A stretch of DNA of 64,000 nt from Anaerolineae bacterium (GCA_022825675.1 JAJDWK010000048.1:62001-126000), one strand, 5' to 3'. Counted from the first letter of the stretch, positions 17,543 to 26,918 are shown. The notes: generated by a model not told the origin, from the sequence alone. Translations and numbers: made by a program.

Positions 17543-19297
17543 TCATTTTGAGGCTGTCGCCGCATAGACCCGCGCCGCCCCCTGCGCAAAGACAAGCTGC
17601 CAGCGCTCGCCGGGCGGCGGCGTGCCGCTGGACGGCAGGAAGAGATAGTCGGCGGCGGCAGCTTCTACAGCCTCCGCGCCGGTGATGAAGTCCCACTCGA
17701 AGTAGCGCGCCGCCCTGAAATCGAGCGCGCGCCGCTCGGCGAAAACGGGCAGCCAGCCCCCGCCATCCGCCGCTTTCAGCAACGCGTCCGCCGCCGCGTT
17801 TTCGCGCAGCCAAGCCATCGCGGCGACATCATCATGGCTGATGCTGGCGGCTGGCAGTTGCAGCAGCGGCTGGCTGATGGCGAGCGCGTCCTCAAAGCGC
17901 GCGCCCAGCAGCAGCAGCGCGCCGGCGGCAAGCGCCAGCAACGGATAGGCGGCGCGCCGCAGCCGCCGCTTGAGCGCGCGCGGCAGCCAGCCCTCCCAGA
18001 TATGCAGCAGCATCAAGCCGCCGAACCAGCACATGGGCAGGATTGCGCCATGCCGCGCCAGGTTGGGCGCATTCATCACAGCGGCGAGGGGCGGCAGCAA
18101 CTGCCCGCTGATGCCGAGGACGGTCAGCTCCAACAGCAGCAGCAGCCACAGCAGCATAAACAGAGAAATGGCGCGCAGCATTTCCGCCGCGCGCAGCCCA
18201 ACCCCAATCCCGCCCAGCGCCAGCGGCAACAGCAGCCCCTGCCCCAGCGTCAGCTCGCGGATGAGGCTGAGCTCGGCGTGGAAGGGCGAGGCGCTGATGG
18301 GCAGGAGGGCGTCGAGATTGTTCAGCAGCCAGGGCGCGCTGCCTATCAGCGCGACCAGCGGCAAACCCAGCGCGACGCCCCAGCGTGAGCGCGCGCCGCT
18401 GGCGGGGAAGCGCCCCGCCGTCAGCAGCAGCAGCAGCAGGCAAAATGCCAGCAGCAGCGCGAGGCTGACAGTCAAATTGCTGTAAAGCGCCGCGCCCAGC
18501 ATCAGCCCGCCGGCGGCGAGGTCCGCCAGGGAAAAGGCGCGCAGCAAACGCAAGGCATAGAGCAGGCAGGCGAGCAGAAACAGCAGCGCCAGCAACTCGC
18601 TGAAATGCCCGTCCAGCGCGCTGCGCCAGAGCCCGCCGCCCAGCAGCAGCGCCAGCGCCAGCGCCCGCCCCAGCCGCTTATCGCGCAGTTCGGCGCCAAA
18701 GTCATAAGCGAGCCAGACGAGCAGGGTAAAGACGGCGGCGGTCAAGCTCATCTGCACGCGGGGAATCGGCTGCGCAAGCTGTTGGCTGAGGTAAGCGGCG
18801 AGCGCGTGAAACCCCGGCGGGACGAGCACACGCTCCGCCGGCGCGAAGGGCAGCAGCGCGCTGAAGGAAGCGCCATCGCGCAAAGCGAGGCTGTGCAAGC
18901 CTATCAGCTGCCCCTGGCTGCCGAGCGGCGCTGGCAGGCTCAACAATGGCAGCGCGGCGATGGCGCATACGAGGGCGAAGAAGGCGAGATCTTCGGGACC
19001 GGGCCAGCCCTGCTCGCTATCGGGCAGGCGCTCGCCGCGGGCTTCGGCGCGGGCTTGAGCGGTGGAGAGCGTGCCGCCCAGGACGACGCCCGCCAACAGC
19101 GCGAAGAGCAGATAATCCACGACCAGCGTGTGCCAGCCGAAGAGTTCGGCATAAAAGACCGCGCCGCCCATGATGATGCCCAAGCAGAAGGTGGCGGCGA
19201 GCGCCACCCGCGGCTGCGCGCTGCGCCAGGCGGGTGATAGCATCACGCCAGCGCCGAGCAGAACCGCCAGCAGGATGAAGACGACGAAGAGGCTCAT
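17543..19297 (-). CDS. Polytopic membrane protein, GT-C-like
   Basis: 584 residues with about a dozen hydrophobic segments beginning at residue 3, and a C-terminal soluble part (about 490-584). A periplasmic-type loop after the third or fourth segment contains a PPGFHALAAYL motif of the kind seen in GT-C membrane glycosyltransferases and DUF6541-like proteins. No catalytic Asp pair can be assigned with confidence. It could be a glycosyltransferase or a related lipid-linked sugar handling protein. It lies downstream of two antitoxin-like genes on the same strand. Confidence 0.6.
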   Translation of the reverse strand: MSLFVVFILLAVLLGAGVMLSPAWRSAQPRVALAATFCLGIIMGGAVFYAELFGWHTLVVDYLLFALLAGVVLGGTLSTAQARAEARGERLPDSEQGWPGPEDLAFFALVCAIAALPLLSLPAPLGSQGQLIGLHSLALRDGASFSALLPFAPAERVLVPPGFHALAAYLSQQLAQPIPRVQMSLTAAVFTLLVWLAYDFGAELRDKRLGRALALALLLGGGLWRSALDGHFSELLALLFLLACLLYALRLLRAFSLADLAAGGLMLGAALYSNLTVSLALLLAFCLLLLLLTAGRFPASGARSRWGVALGLPLVALIGSAPWLLNNLDALLPISASPFHAELSLIRELTLGQGLLLPLALGGIGVGLRAAEMLRAISLFMLLWLLLLLELTVLGISGQLLPPLAAVMNAPNLARHGAILPMCWFGGLMLLHIWEGWLPRALKRRLRRAAYPLLALAAGALLLLGARFEDALAISQPLLQLPAASISHDDVAAMAWLRENAAADALLKAADGGGWLPVFAERRALDFRAARYFEWDFITGAEAVEAAAADYLFLPSSGTPPPGERWQLVFAQGAARVYAATASK

Positions 19298-19347
19298 CGC
19301 GGCGGGGGGCTACCAGAGCAAAGTATGCGTATTGAGCAGATAAGGCA

Positions 19348-19575
19348 TTACATGTAGTCGGCAAAGTCATCGAGCGGGGCGTCGAAATCCGCCGCCATCC
19401 ACACCTGCCCGCGGGCGCTGCCCGCTTTACGCGGTTTGCGCAACTTCGGCGGGCTTGGCACTAAGGTAACGGCGGTGCCATTTTCGGCAGTAATGATAAC
19501 CGTTTTGCCAGTATGAGCAGCCGCCACCAGCTGGCTTAAGCGCTGCCGCGCCTTTTCGATTGAGTAGGTCTGCAC
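19348..19575 (-). CDS. Phd/YefM-type antitoxin, orphan
   Basis: 75 residues. The N-terminal KARQRLSQLVAAAHTGKTVIITAENGTAV pattern is the antitoxin DNA-binding/dimerisation fold, and the C-terminal GSARGQVWMAADFDAPLDDF segment resembles the toxin-neutralising tail of antitoxins paired with PIN-domain (VapC) toxins. No PIN or RelE toxin lies next to it: downstream is a large membrane protein gene. The paralogue at 19635-19862 is about 60 bases upstream. Confidence 0.75.
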   Translation of the reverse strand: MQTYSIEKARQRLSQLVAAAHTGKTVIITAENGTAVTLVPSPPKLRKPRKAGSARGQVWMAADFDAPLDDFADYM

Positions 19576-19634
19576 GCTGTTTCATCCATTCAAGTCTAGG
19601 TACAGTCTAAATGAAGATGTATCTAGCAACTTCA

Positions 19635-19862
19635 TTACATATACGGCTCGAACTCGGGCAGCGGCTCGTAGAATTCGTCCGTTATCTTGATTTGCCCCTT
19701 AAACAAACCCGCCTTGCGCCGACCTTTCTTCGCCACAATCGTCGGGGTCAACTCGTATGCCTTGCCGTCCGCGCCCGTTATGATGACCGTCCCGCCCTGA
19801 TTGGCGTACTCCAGCAGCGTGTCCAGGTCTTTTTTCGCTTCTTCCAGGGTGAAGGTCTTCAT
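19635..19862 (-). CDS. Phd/YefM-like antitoxin, orphan
   Basis: 75 residues, parallel to the neighbouring antitoxin: TLEEAKKDLDTLLEYANQGGTVIITGADG at the N-terminus and a toxin-binding-like tail GLFKGQIKITDEFYEPLPEF. No toxin gene is adjacent on either side. Together the two form a tandem of antitoxins without toxins, possibly solitary regulators or guards against toxins encoded elsewhere. The start is supported by an AGGCGGGAG-like site upstream. Confidence 0.72.
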   Translation of the reverse strand: MKTFTLEEAKKDLDTLLEYANQGGTVIITGADGKAYELTPTIVAKKGRRKAGLFKGQIKITDEFYEPLPEFEPYM

Positions 19863-19899
19863 GCTCCGCCTCCCGCCTTGCGCTACGCTCCAGTATACA

Positions 19900-22203
19900 T
19901 CAGCCGTTGTGGTTGCCCTGCATCGCTTCCCAAACGCGGCGCGGGCTCAGCGGCATATCCAGGTGGCGCAGCCCAAATGGCGCGAGCGCGTCCAGCACCG
20001 CGTTGACCACCGCCGGCGTCGAACCGATGGTCGCCGCCTCGCCGATGCCCTTGGCGCCCAAGGGATTGAGCGCTGTCGGCGTCACCGTTTCGCCGAGCGT
20101 GAAAACGGGAAAATCATCGGCGCGCGGCATGGCATAATCCATCAGCGAGCCGGTCAAAAGCTGGCCCGCGTCATCAAAGACAATTTCTTCCAATAGCGCC
20201 TGCCCGATGCCCTGCGCCAAGCCGCCATGCACCTGTCCCGCCACCAAAAGCGGGCTGATGCGCGGACCGCAGTCATCCACCGAATAATACTCGCGCAGGC
20301 GGATGCAGCCGGTTTCCCGCTCGATTTCCACAACTGCGATATGCGTGCCGAAGGGGTAGATGAAATTGGGCGGGCGGAAGAAATCGGTGCCTTCCAAGCC
20401 GGTGTCGATATCGTCAGGCAGGCGGTCGCTGTAGGCGCGGGCGGCGATTTCGCCCAAGCCCAGGCTGCGGCTGGGCACCCCTTTGACGCGGTATTGCCCA
20501 TCGGCAAATTCGATATCGCCCGGCGCCGCTTCCAGCATGTGCGCCGCGATTCGTATCGCCTTCTCGCGCACTTTGCCCGAAGCGCGCAATATCGCGGAGC
20601 CGCCTATCGCCAGGCTGCGGCTGCCGAAGGTGCCAACGCCAACTGGCTGGGCGCCGGTATCGCCATGGCGCACGACAATCTGCTCAAACTCCGCGCCAAT
20701 CTCATCCGCCACCATCTGCGCGAAGGTGGTCTGCAGCCCCTGCCCATGGGGGGACGCGCCCGTATACACCGCGACGCTGCCGCTGGGGTCAACGCGCACC
20801 TGCCCGCTCTCATAAGGACCGAAGCCGCACATCTCCACATAGGTCGCCATGCCGATGCCCAGCAGGTCGCCGCCGCCAGCTGCGCGGCGCTGCGCCTGCT
20901 CGGCGCGCAGGGCGCTGTACTTGGCGGTTTGCAGGGCGGTATCCAGGTTCTTTTCGTACTCGCCGGTGTCATACGTGGAGCCGGTCGGCGTTTTGTAGGG
21001 GAATTTCTGGGGCTGGATATAGTTGCGGCGGCGGACTTCGGCGGGGTCGATATGCAGCTCGGCGGCGATCATGTCGATGGCGCGCTCGATGTAATAGATA
21101 GCTTCGGGGCGTCCCGCGCCGCGGTAGGCGGCAACGGCGATGGTATTGGTGAAGACATTGCTGGCTTTGAAGTCCACCGCCGGGATGTCGTAATTGCCGG
21201 TCGCCATCAGCCCGGTCAAATGGGCGATGTCGTAGAAGGGCGGGTACGCGCCCAGCTCGCCGATGACATGCAGGCGCAAGCCGAGGATTTTGCCGCGCTC
21301 GTCATAAGCGACAGCGATATCCGCCACTTGCGAGCGTCCATGCGTGGTCGAGATGAAATGCTCAACGCGGGTGCCCGACCATTTCAAAGGCATCTGCAGC
21401 AGCTGCGCCAGCTTCGCCAGCGCGATCTCTTCGGGATACAGCTGGTTCTTGACGCCGAAGCCGCCGCCGACATTAGGCGCGATCACGCGCAGCATATTTT
21501 CTGGCAGGCGCAGCACAGTCGCCAGGGAGGCGCGCAAGCCATGCGGAATTTGGGTGCTGGACCAGAGGGTGATGCCGCCGGTCGCGGCATCGGGCGCGGC
21601 GGCTACCGCCCGCACTTCCATCGGCACGCCCGCCAGGCGCTGGCTGCGCATGCGCTGGCTTACTGTATGCGGCGCATCGGCAAAAACCTGGTCGACATCG
21701 GCGGATTTCTTCTCGCCAGTATCGATGATATTGCTCTCCAGCCCCTCAAAGACGGGCTGCGCGCCCTCGCTGCAGGCGCGCAGCAGGTCCGCGGCGGCTG
21801 GCAGCTCCTCCCAGGCGATGTCGACATCATCAAGGGCGTCTTCGGCGATTTCGGCGGAAACCGCGATGATTGCCGCCACCGCCTCGCCCACATGGCGGAC
21901 GCGCTCTACCGACAGGGCGAGGTGGCTGTAGTTGGCGACCGCCTGCTCGCCGCCCGCCACTGGCACTGGCTCGTACTGCCCGCGCAGGTCTTCGCCCGTC
22001 ACCACCGCGACCACGCCCTCACGGGCTGCCGCCGCCGCGGTATCAATGCTGAGGATTTTGGCATGGGCATAGGGGCTGCGCGCAAAAGCGACATGGCGCA
22101 TGCCCGGCATCTTGAGGTCGCCGACATATCTGCCCGCGCCGGTTATCAAGCTCGGGTCTTCCTTGCGTTTGATGCTTGCGCCTACCAGTGAGCGTAAAAC
22201 CAT
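19900..22203 (-). CDS. Xanthine dehydrogenase / CO dehydrogenase family molybdopterin-binding (large) subunit
   Basis: About 767 residues. Typical order: N-terminal a/b hammerhead with GAGRYVGDL, then the molybdopterin domains with APNVGGGFGVKNQ, AYRGAGRPEA and, near the C-terminus, GAKGIGEAATIG with the catalytic Glu. AYRGAGR places it with form II CoxL-like or xanthine-oxidase-like hydroxylases, not with true form I CO dehydrogenase (AYxCSFR). No FAD subunit or 2Fe-2S subunit gene is adjacent. The start is uncertain: ATG 22203 has GGGAG at 9 bases; ATG 22209 overlaps the rhodanese TGA as TGATG. Confidence 0.87.
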   Translation of the reverse strand: MVLRSLVGASIKRKEDPSLITGAGRYVGDLKMPGMRHVAFARSPYAHAKILSIDTAAAAAREGVVAVVTGEDLRGQYEPVPVAGGEQAVANYSHLALSVERVRHVGEAVAAIIAVSAEIAEDALDDVDIAWEELPAAADLLRACSEGAQPVFEGLESNIIDTGEKKSADVDQVFADAPHTVSQRMRSQRLAGVPMEVRAVAAAPDAATGGITLWSSTQIPHGLRASLATVLRLPENMLRVIAPNVGGGFGVKNQLYPEEIALAKLAQLLQMPLKWSGTRVEHFISTTHGRSQVADIAVAYDERGKILGLRLHVIGELGAYPPFYDIAHLTGLMATGNYDIPAVDFKASNVFTNTIAVAAYRGAGRPEAIYYIERAIDMIAAELHIDPAEVRRRNYIQPQKFPYKTPTGSTYDTGEYEKNLDTALQTAKYSALRAEQAQRRAAGGGDLLGIGMATYVEMCGFGPYESGQVRVDPSGSVAVYTGASPHGQGLQTTFAQMVADEIGAEFEQIVVRHGDTGAQPVGVGTFGSRSLAIGGSAILRASGKVREKAIRIAAHMLEAAPGDIEFADGQYRVKGVPSRSLGLGEIAARAYSDRLPDDIDTGLEGTDFFRPPNFIYPFGTHIAVVEIERETGCIRLREYYSVDDCGPRISPLLVAGQVHGGLAQGIGQALLEEIVFDDAGQLLTGSLMDYAMPRADDFPVFTLGETVTPTALNPLGAKGIGEAATIGSTPAVVNAVLDALAPFGLRHLDMPLSPRRVWEAMQGNHNG

Positions 22204-22208
22204 CGCCA

Positions 22209-22550
22209 TCAACTCCCGCTTATATCGTCACTTGTGCTAATTTCGCCGCCGCTTTCCCGCCAGCCTTTGGTGCCCGCTTCCAGGTTATAGAGCTGTTCAT
22301 AACCCATGCTGACGAGGAAGAGCGCAGCTTGCGCCGAGCGGACGCCCGTTTTGCAGACAAAAATCGCCGGCTGTTCGTCGTCAATTTCATCAACGCGCGC
22401 CATGAATTCGCTTAAGGGTATGTTGACAGCGCCGGGGATATGCCCCGCGGCATGTTCGTCTTCTTCGCGCACATCGATGAGTTGGAAAGCGCCGCCCGCG
22501 CCGCTGAGGAATTGCTGGCGGAAGTCCTCAATGCTGATATCGGTATACAT
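22209..22550 (-). CDS. Rhodanese-like domain protein
   Basis: 113 residues: a single rhodanese domain with FQLIDVREEDEHAAGHIPGAVNIP at the N-terminal half and the active-site loop CKTGVRSA, with Cys as sulfane-sulfur carrier, plus a C-terminal NLEAGTKGW. ATG 22550 was chosen over a longer frame because it starts right at the domain. It overlaps the start of the molybdenum hydroxylase gene, suggesting it could supply sulfur for the sulfido ligand of the Mo cofactor; that role is inference. Confidence 0.88.
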   Translation of the reverse strand: MYTDISIEDFRQQFLSGAGGAFQLIDVREEDEHAAGHIPGAVNIPLSEFMARVDEIDDEQPAIFVCKTGVRSAQAALFLVSMGYEQLYNLEAGTKGWRESGGEISTSDDISGS

Positions 22551-22676
22551 AGCCCGCCCCCGCGATGCCGCTGCCCTTGCTGGCATTATAGCGAAGGCGC
22601 GGTCAAATACCAATTTGGGGCGGGGCATACATTCAACACCGATGCCGCGCCTTCCGGTTTCGACGGTGATGGACAG

Positions 22677-23630
22677 TTACTTTTCGCTGCGGCGGCGGTG
22701 CCAATCGACAGTGCGGCGCAAGCCCTCGGCGAAGCTGACCGCCGGCGCGAAGCCCAGCAGCTGACGCGCTTTGCCGCCATCAGCTTGTGAATGTTTGATA
22801 TCCCCCGGGCGCTCGGCAGTGTAGAGCGGCGGCAGATTTGTGCCCAAAATCGCGTTGAGCTGCGCGACCAGCCGGTTGAGGCTCACGCTGCCGCCCGCCG
22901 CCAGGTTGATGCTTTCGCCAGCGGCGGCGGGCGCGGCGCATGCCAGCAGGTTGCCGTCCACCACATTGTCGATATAAGTGAAGTCGCGGCTTTGGCTGCC
23001 ATCGCCGAAAATGGTCGGGCGCTCGCCGCGCAGCATCGCGCTGATGAAGCGGGGGATGACAGCGGCGTAAGCGGAATGGGCGGCTTGCCGCGGTCCAAAG
23101 ACATTAAAATAGCGCAGCGCCACCGTCTCCAAGCCGTAGGTCGCGTTGAAAGCGGCGCAATAAAGCTCGCCCGCCAGCTTGGCAGCGCCATAGGGCGAGA
23201 TGGGCGCGGGCTTCATGCTTTCGCTTTTTTGCGCGCCCGCTTGATCGCCATACGCGGAGGAAGAGGCGGCGTAAACGACGCGGCGGAGGGACTTGTCGCG
23301 GGCGGCAATCAGCACATTCAACGTACCGTCGACGCAATGGCGATGCGTCGCCAGCGGGTCGGCGACGCTGCGCGGGACTGAAGGCAGCGCCGCTTGATGC
23401 AGGATGTAATCAGCGCCGCGGCACAGCCGCTGCAGGCATTCGAGATCGGTAACGCTGCCGACAGTTATCTGCAGGTCGCCATCCAGCGCGCGCAGGATAT
23501 CGAGATTTGCCTGGCTGCCGGTGGACAAATTGTCGAGAACGCGCAGGCGCTGCCCCGCGCGCAGCAGGCGCTCCGCCAAGTGCGAGCCGATGAAACCGGC
23601 GGCGCCGGTCACGACATAGGTTTCGGGCAT
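22677..23630 (-). CDS. NAD-dependent nucleotide-sugar epimerase (WbpP/TviC-like)
   Basis: 317 residues, extended SDR. N-terminal VTGAAGFIGSHLAE, then LDNLSTG, HQAALPSVPRS, AASSSAYGD, catalytic SPYGAAKLAGE and YFNVFGPRQ. HQAALPSVPRS together with the YGxxK motif resembles C4 epimerases for UDP-N-acetylhexosamines or their uronic acids. It probably supplies sugar nucleotides for surface polysaccharide; the nearest polysaccharide genes are at 35-39 kb. Confidence 0.88.
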   Translation of the reverse strand: MPETYVVTGAAGFIGSHLAERLLRAGQRLRVLDNLSTGSQANLDILRALDGDLQITVGSVTDLECLQRLCRGADYILHQAALPSVPRSVADPLATHRHCVDGTLNVLIAARDKSLRRVVYAASSSAYGDQAGAQKSESMKPAPISPYGAAKLAGELYCAAFNATYGLETVALRYFNVFGPRQAAHSAYAAVIPRFISAMLRGERPTIFGDGSQSRDFTYIDNVVDGNLLACAAPAAAGESINLAAGGSVSLNRLVAQLNAILGTNLPPLYTAERPGDIKHSQADGGKARQLLGFAPAVSFAEGLRRTVDWHRRRSEK

Positions 23631-23913
23631 GGCTTCCTCGGGATTGCGTAGGCATCGGGATTGTAGCCAGCCCGCTGCTTTGCCGATAGAGTGGGTTATA
23701 CTGGGAGCGCTGCGCGCTCAGTAAGCGCAATAAAGAAGTGAGAAATGTATGCTCTTTTCCCCACCCCAAACCGATGCGCCATAGAGATGGTGCCGGGGTC
23801 GCGGGATGGGGGGGGCGGGCAATTTTTGCAGGACTAACTTGCATGTACTCAGCGGAAAAAGGAAAAATAAGTAGAGCCTATAGAGCGCAGCCTCGAAAGA
23901 AAAGGAGACAGCA

Positions 23914-25293
23914 ATGCCTGGATTCGCCAATTGGAAAGACATATTCGCGATGGAGTACCTGCAGCTCTATGAAGAAGGGTATCCCGTCGGTGACAGCGCC
24001 GAGCCGGACTTTGAAGCCGCGTATTTGCCGGCGGCGCTGCGCCAGGCAGCTGACCGCAGCGCGCTGACAGAAGCCGACTGGGAAGAGGCTTATGGCGCGC
24101 TCTGGGCGCTGCGCGACCATGGCATCCGCGCGGGCTTTCCCTTCGTCGAGCCCGATGATTTTGACGCCATCATCGCGGACGCCCCCGCGCCGCCCGCGCT
24201 GCAAGCGCTTAGCGATGAAGACTACGCGGAACGAATCAAAGGCGCTTGGTACGGGCGCATCGGCGGCGTCGTGCTTGGCAAACCGCTGGAAATCCGCGCG
24301 GACAGGAAGTTTATCAAACGGTATCTGGAGAGCCTGGACGCCTACCCCCTGGACGATTGGGTGCCCTATCACTCGCCCGCGCTTGACATCACGCTGCGCT
24401 GCAAGCCTTCTACCCTGGGCAACATCCACTACGCGGAGCCGGATGACGACATCCACTATACAATCCTGGGCTTGATGCTGCTGGAAGAGCATGGCTTGGG
24501 CTTCAGCAAGCTGGATGTGGCGAACAACCACCTGCGCAATATCCCTTATCATTGGCTTTGGTCTTGCACGCGCCAGTCTTATTATCACATGGTGAATCTC
24601 ACAGAAGACCGCCCGGTCGAAGAGCAGATTGCCGAATTCCCGACCAAGATCAATCCTTTGCGCGAGGGCATCAACACCGCGATACGCGCCGATTTCTGGG
24701 GATATATCGCGCCGGGGGATACGCGCCGCGCCGCCCGCATCGCCCATAAAGAAGTAACGCTGAACGCCGTCAAGAATGGCGTTTACAGTTCCATGTTCGT
24801 CGCTGGCGCTCTCAGCGCTGCCTTGAGCCAAAACCCGACTGTCGAAACGATACTCGCGGGCGGGCTGTCGGTCATCCCCCGGCGGTCGCGGCTGGCGCAT
24901 ATCGTGCGGGAAGTGCGCGAATGGTATCAGCAGGATCAAGATTGGGTCGCGGTATGCGACCGCATCTATGACAAATACGGCCACCTGCCCTTCCTGCATT
25001 CTTTGCACAATATGGCATTTGTTGCGCTGTCCTTGATTCACGGGCAGCTCGATTACAGCAAGACGATTACCACCGCTGTCATGTGCGGGCTGGATACCGA
25101 CTGCACCGCTGGCACCGCCGCCAGCATTGTTGGCGCCGCCGTGGGCTATGAGGGTCTCGACAGGCGCTGGATCAGTCCCTTCAACGACCATGTGAAAACG
25201 GTGGTGGCTGGCTTTGGGCATGGCTCGATTTCGGGCTTGGTGCAGCGCAATATCGAGCTGTGGCAGCGGCTTCGGCATCAGCCCCTGCCTTGA
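23914..25293 (+). CDS. ADP-ribosylglycohydrolase family protein
   Basis: 459 residues. After an unusual N-terminal extension of about 100 residues comes the DraG/ARH fold: RIKGAWYGRIGGVVLGKPLE, the metal-binding PDDDIHYT motif, and the C-terminal GLDTDCTAGTAASIVGA motif with the second Asp pair that binds divalent metal. It removes ADP-ribose from proteins or small molecules. The ribosome site AAGGAG precedes the ATG. The 280-base upstream gap holds a G8 run and a degenerate copy of a ccatagagatgg-type repeat also seen at about 47550. Confidence 0.87.
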   Translation: MPGFANWKDIFAMEYLQLYEEGYPVGDSAEPDFEAAYLPAALRQAADRSALTEADWEEAYGALWALRDHGIRAGFPFVEPDDFDAIIADAPAPPALQALSDEDYAERIKGAWYGRIGGVVLGKPLEIRADRKFIKRYLESLDAYPLDDWVPYHSPALDITLRCKPSTLGNIHYAEPDDDIHYTILGLMLLEEHGLGFSKLDVANNHLRNIPYHWLWSCTRQSYYHMVNLTEDRPVEEQIAEFPTKINPLREGINTAIRADFWGYIAPGDTRRAARIAHKEVTLNAVKNGVYSSMFVAGALSAALSQNPTVETILAGGLSVIPRRSRLAHIVREVREWYQQDQDWVAVCDRIYDKYGHLPFLHSLHNMAFVALSLIHGQLDYSKTITTAVMCGLDTDCTAGTAASIVGAAVGYEGLDRRWISPFNDHVKTVVAGFGHGSISGLVQRNIELWQRLRHQPLP

Positions 25294-25381
25294 GCCGCCA
25301 CTGTTCGCATTCGCCGCGCGGGGCTGCTACAATCCCCGTTATAGTATGCGGGAATGCGCCAGGGCAGGCGAGGAGACAGTC

Positions 25382-26065
25382 ATGACGGCAACAGTGAAAT
25401 GGTTGGGGCACTCAGCCTATCAACTGGAAATTGATGAACATACGGTGCTGATAGACCCATTTGTCAGCGGCAACCCGATGGCGACGGTAACGGCGCAGGA
25501 GCTGGCGGCGGATATCATCCTGCTGACGCATGCGCATGGCGACCATGTCGGTGATTCGGTAGAAATCGCCAAGCGCACCGGCGCGCAGGTCGTCTGCAAT
25601 TTTGAGATGGGCGACTGGTTCCTGGCGCATGGCGTAGAAAATGTCTTCCAGGGCAACCCCGGCGGCAGCTTCCGCAACGATTGGCTGAGCGCGAAGTGGA
25701 CAATCGCCTTCCACAGCTCGTCCTTCCCCGATGGCAGCTATGGCGGTCAGCCCAACGGCTTCATCATCCGCGGCGGCGGCGCTACCATCTACCACGCGGG
25801 CGATACCTGCCTCTTCAGCGATATGCAATTGATTGGCGCTGAAGGGCTGGATCTGGCGCTGCTGCCCATCGGCGATTGCTTCACCATGGGCATTGACGAT
25901 TCCATCGCGGCGGTGCGCCTGCTGCAGCCCAAGCGGGTCTCGCCGATGCACTTCAACACCTTCCCGCCGATAGAGCAGGACGCCGCCGCCTGGGGCGCGC
26001 GCGTCACTGCCGAAACCGCTGCCGAGGCAATCGTGCTGGAGCCGGGCGGCGCTATCGTTTTGTAA
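25382..26065 (+). CDS. UPF0173 metal-dependent hydrolase (metallo-beta-lactamase fold)
   Basis: 227 residues. Metal-binding LTHAHGDHVGDS (HxHxDH) and, later, YHAGDTCLFSDM with the bridging Asp, plus the N-terminal KWLGHSAYQLE that defines UPF0173. The ATG follows AGGAGACAGTC. The substrate is unknown. It lies 88 bases after the ADP-ribosylglycohydrolase, in a possible operon. Its 3' end overlaps the convergent ANT(6)-like gene by 14 bases. Confidence 0.9.
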   Translation: MTATVKWLGHSAYQLEIDEHTVLIDPFVSGNPMATVTAQELAADIILLTHAHGDHVGDSVEIAKRTGAQVVCNFEMGDWFLAHGVENVFQGNPGGSFRNDWLSAKWTIAFHSSSFPDGSYGGQPNGFIIRGGGATIYHAGDTCLFSDMQLIGAEGLDLALLPIGDCFTMGIDDSIAAVRLLQPKRVSPMHFNTFPPIEQDAAAWGARVTAETAAEAIVLEPGGAIVL

Positions 26066-26918
26066 ATTTGCCGCCTTCGTCCGCCGCCTGCAGCTGGGCG
26101 ATGTAGTCCTCAATATCTTGCTGGACGCGCGCCTGCGGGTTATAAAAGCCGCGCGCCGCCAGAAGCTCACGGCTGAGGCGGGCGAAGAGCGTCAGCTGCC
26201 GCCGCAGGCTCTGCCAGAGCGCGCCCGCGTCCCAGCCCGCCCAAATCTCTTGGATTGCGGCTTGAGTCGGCGCGTCCGCCCATTGCTCGATATTTTTGCC
26301 CAGCAGCCAGGTATTGCAGTCCGCGCCCCGGGTGGCGCGCGCATGCCATTCCAGCAGGCGCAGCAGCATTTCTTTCATCGTCCAGTCGCGCCATTTCACC
26401 ACCCAAAACTGGCGGCGGACGATGAACTGCGCCACATGGATCGCCTCAAACCAGAATTCGTTGATAGTCGCGTGGATTTCCGCCGCGCTTGGCGGGGCGG
26501 GCGCGGGGAAAATGCGCGGGGAGGGCGGCAGCGCCCGCGTCAAGCCATCTTTGTCCAGGGCGACAACATAACCGCGCTGATATTCTTCCGAGAGCCTGCC
26601 GCTCGCCGTCTGCGCGCGGATGCTGTCGGGATGTACAAACTGGAAATCCACTTTGATGCCGCCCGCGAACCAGACCAGGCGATAGGGCAGCGCCGCGTCC
26701 AGCGGGAAGCGGATCCAAACTTCGCCCAGGCTGTCCAGCCAACTGTCATCGCGGGTGTAGCGCTGGCTGTCATCGGTGATGATTTGCGCATCCAGGTCGG
26801 AGAAGGCGTCCGTCCCGCCGTCCGCCCGCGCCAGCGAGCCGGTGATGATGACCGCCCGTATGCGCGCTTCCGCCCGCGCCCAGGCGACAAGCGCCGCCAG
26901 CATCGGATGCTGTAGCAT
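26052..26918 (-). CDS. Aminoglycoside 6-adenylyltransferase-like (ANT(6)) protein
   Basis: 288 residues. The nucleotidyltransferase motif TGSLARADGGTDAFSDLDAQ (GSx..D.D) is near the N-terminus, then VDFQFV with a third acidic residue, and a helical C-terminal half with NTWLLGKNIEQW as in the AadE family. ANT(6) enzymes adenylylate streptomycin; whether this chromosomal relative does so is not shown. Start chosen at the ATG behind AAAGAGG; an in-frame TTG lies five codons upstream. Confidence 0.82.
   Translation of the reverse strand: MLQHPMLAALVAWARAEARIRAVIITGSLARADGGTDAFSDLDAQIITDDSQRYTRDDSWLDSLGEVWIRFPLDAALPYRLVWFAGGIKVDFQFVHPDSIRAQTASGRLSEEYQRGYVVALDKDGLTRALPPSPRIFPAPAPPSAAEIHATINEFWFEAIHVAQFIVRRQFWVVKWRDWTMKEMLLRLLEWHARATRGADCNTWLLGKNIEQWADAPTQAAIQEIWAGWDAGALWQSLRRQLTLFARLSRELLAARGFYNPQARVQQDIEDYIAQLQAADEGGKFTKR

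Noticed and set aside
20227..22191. 654-codon plus-strand open frame opposite the Mo-hydroxylase gene
   Set aside because: Antisense shadow; no motif; the minus-strand gene is conserved over its whole length.
19900..22203. True carbon monoxide dehydrogenase (form I CoxL)
   Set aside because: The active-site loop reads AYRGAGR rather than AYxCSFR and the CoxM/CoxS genes are not adjacent.
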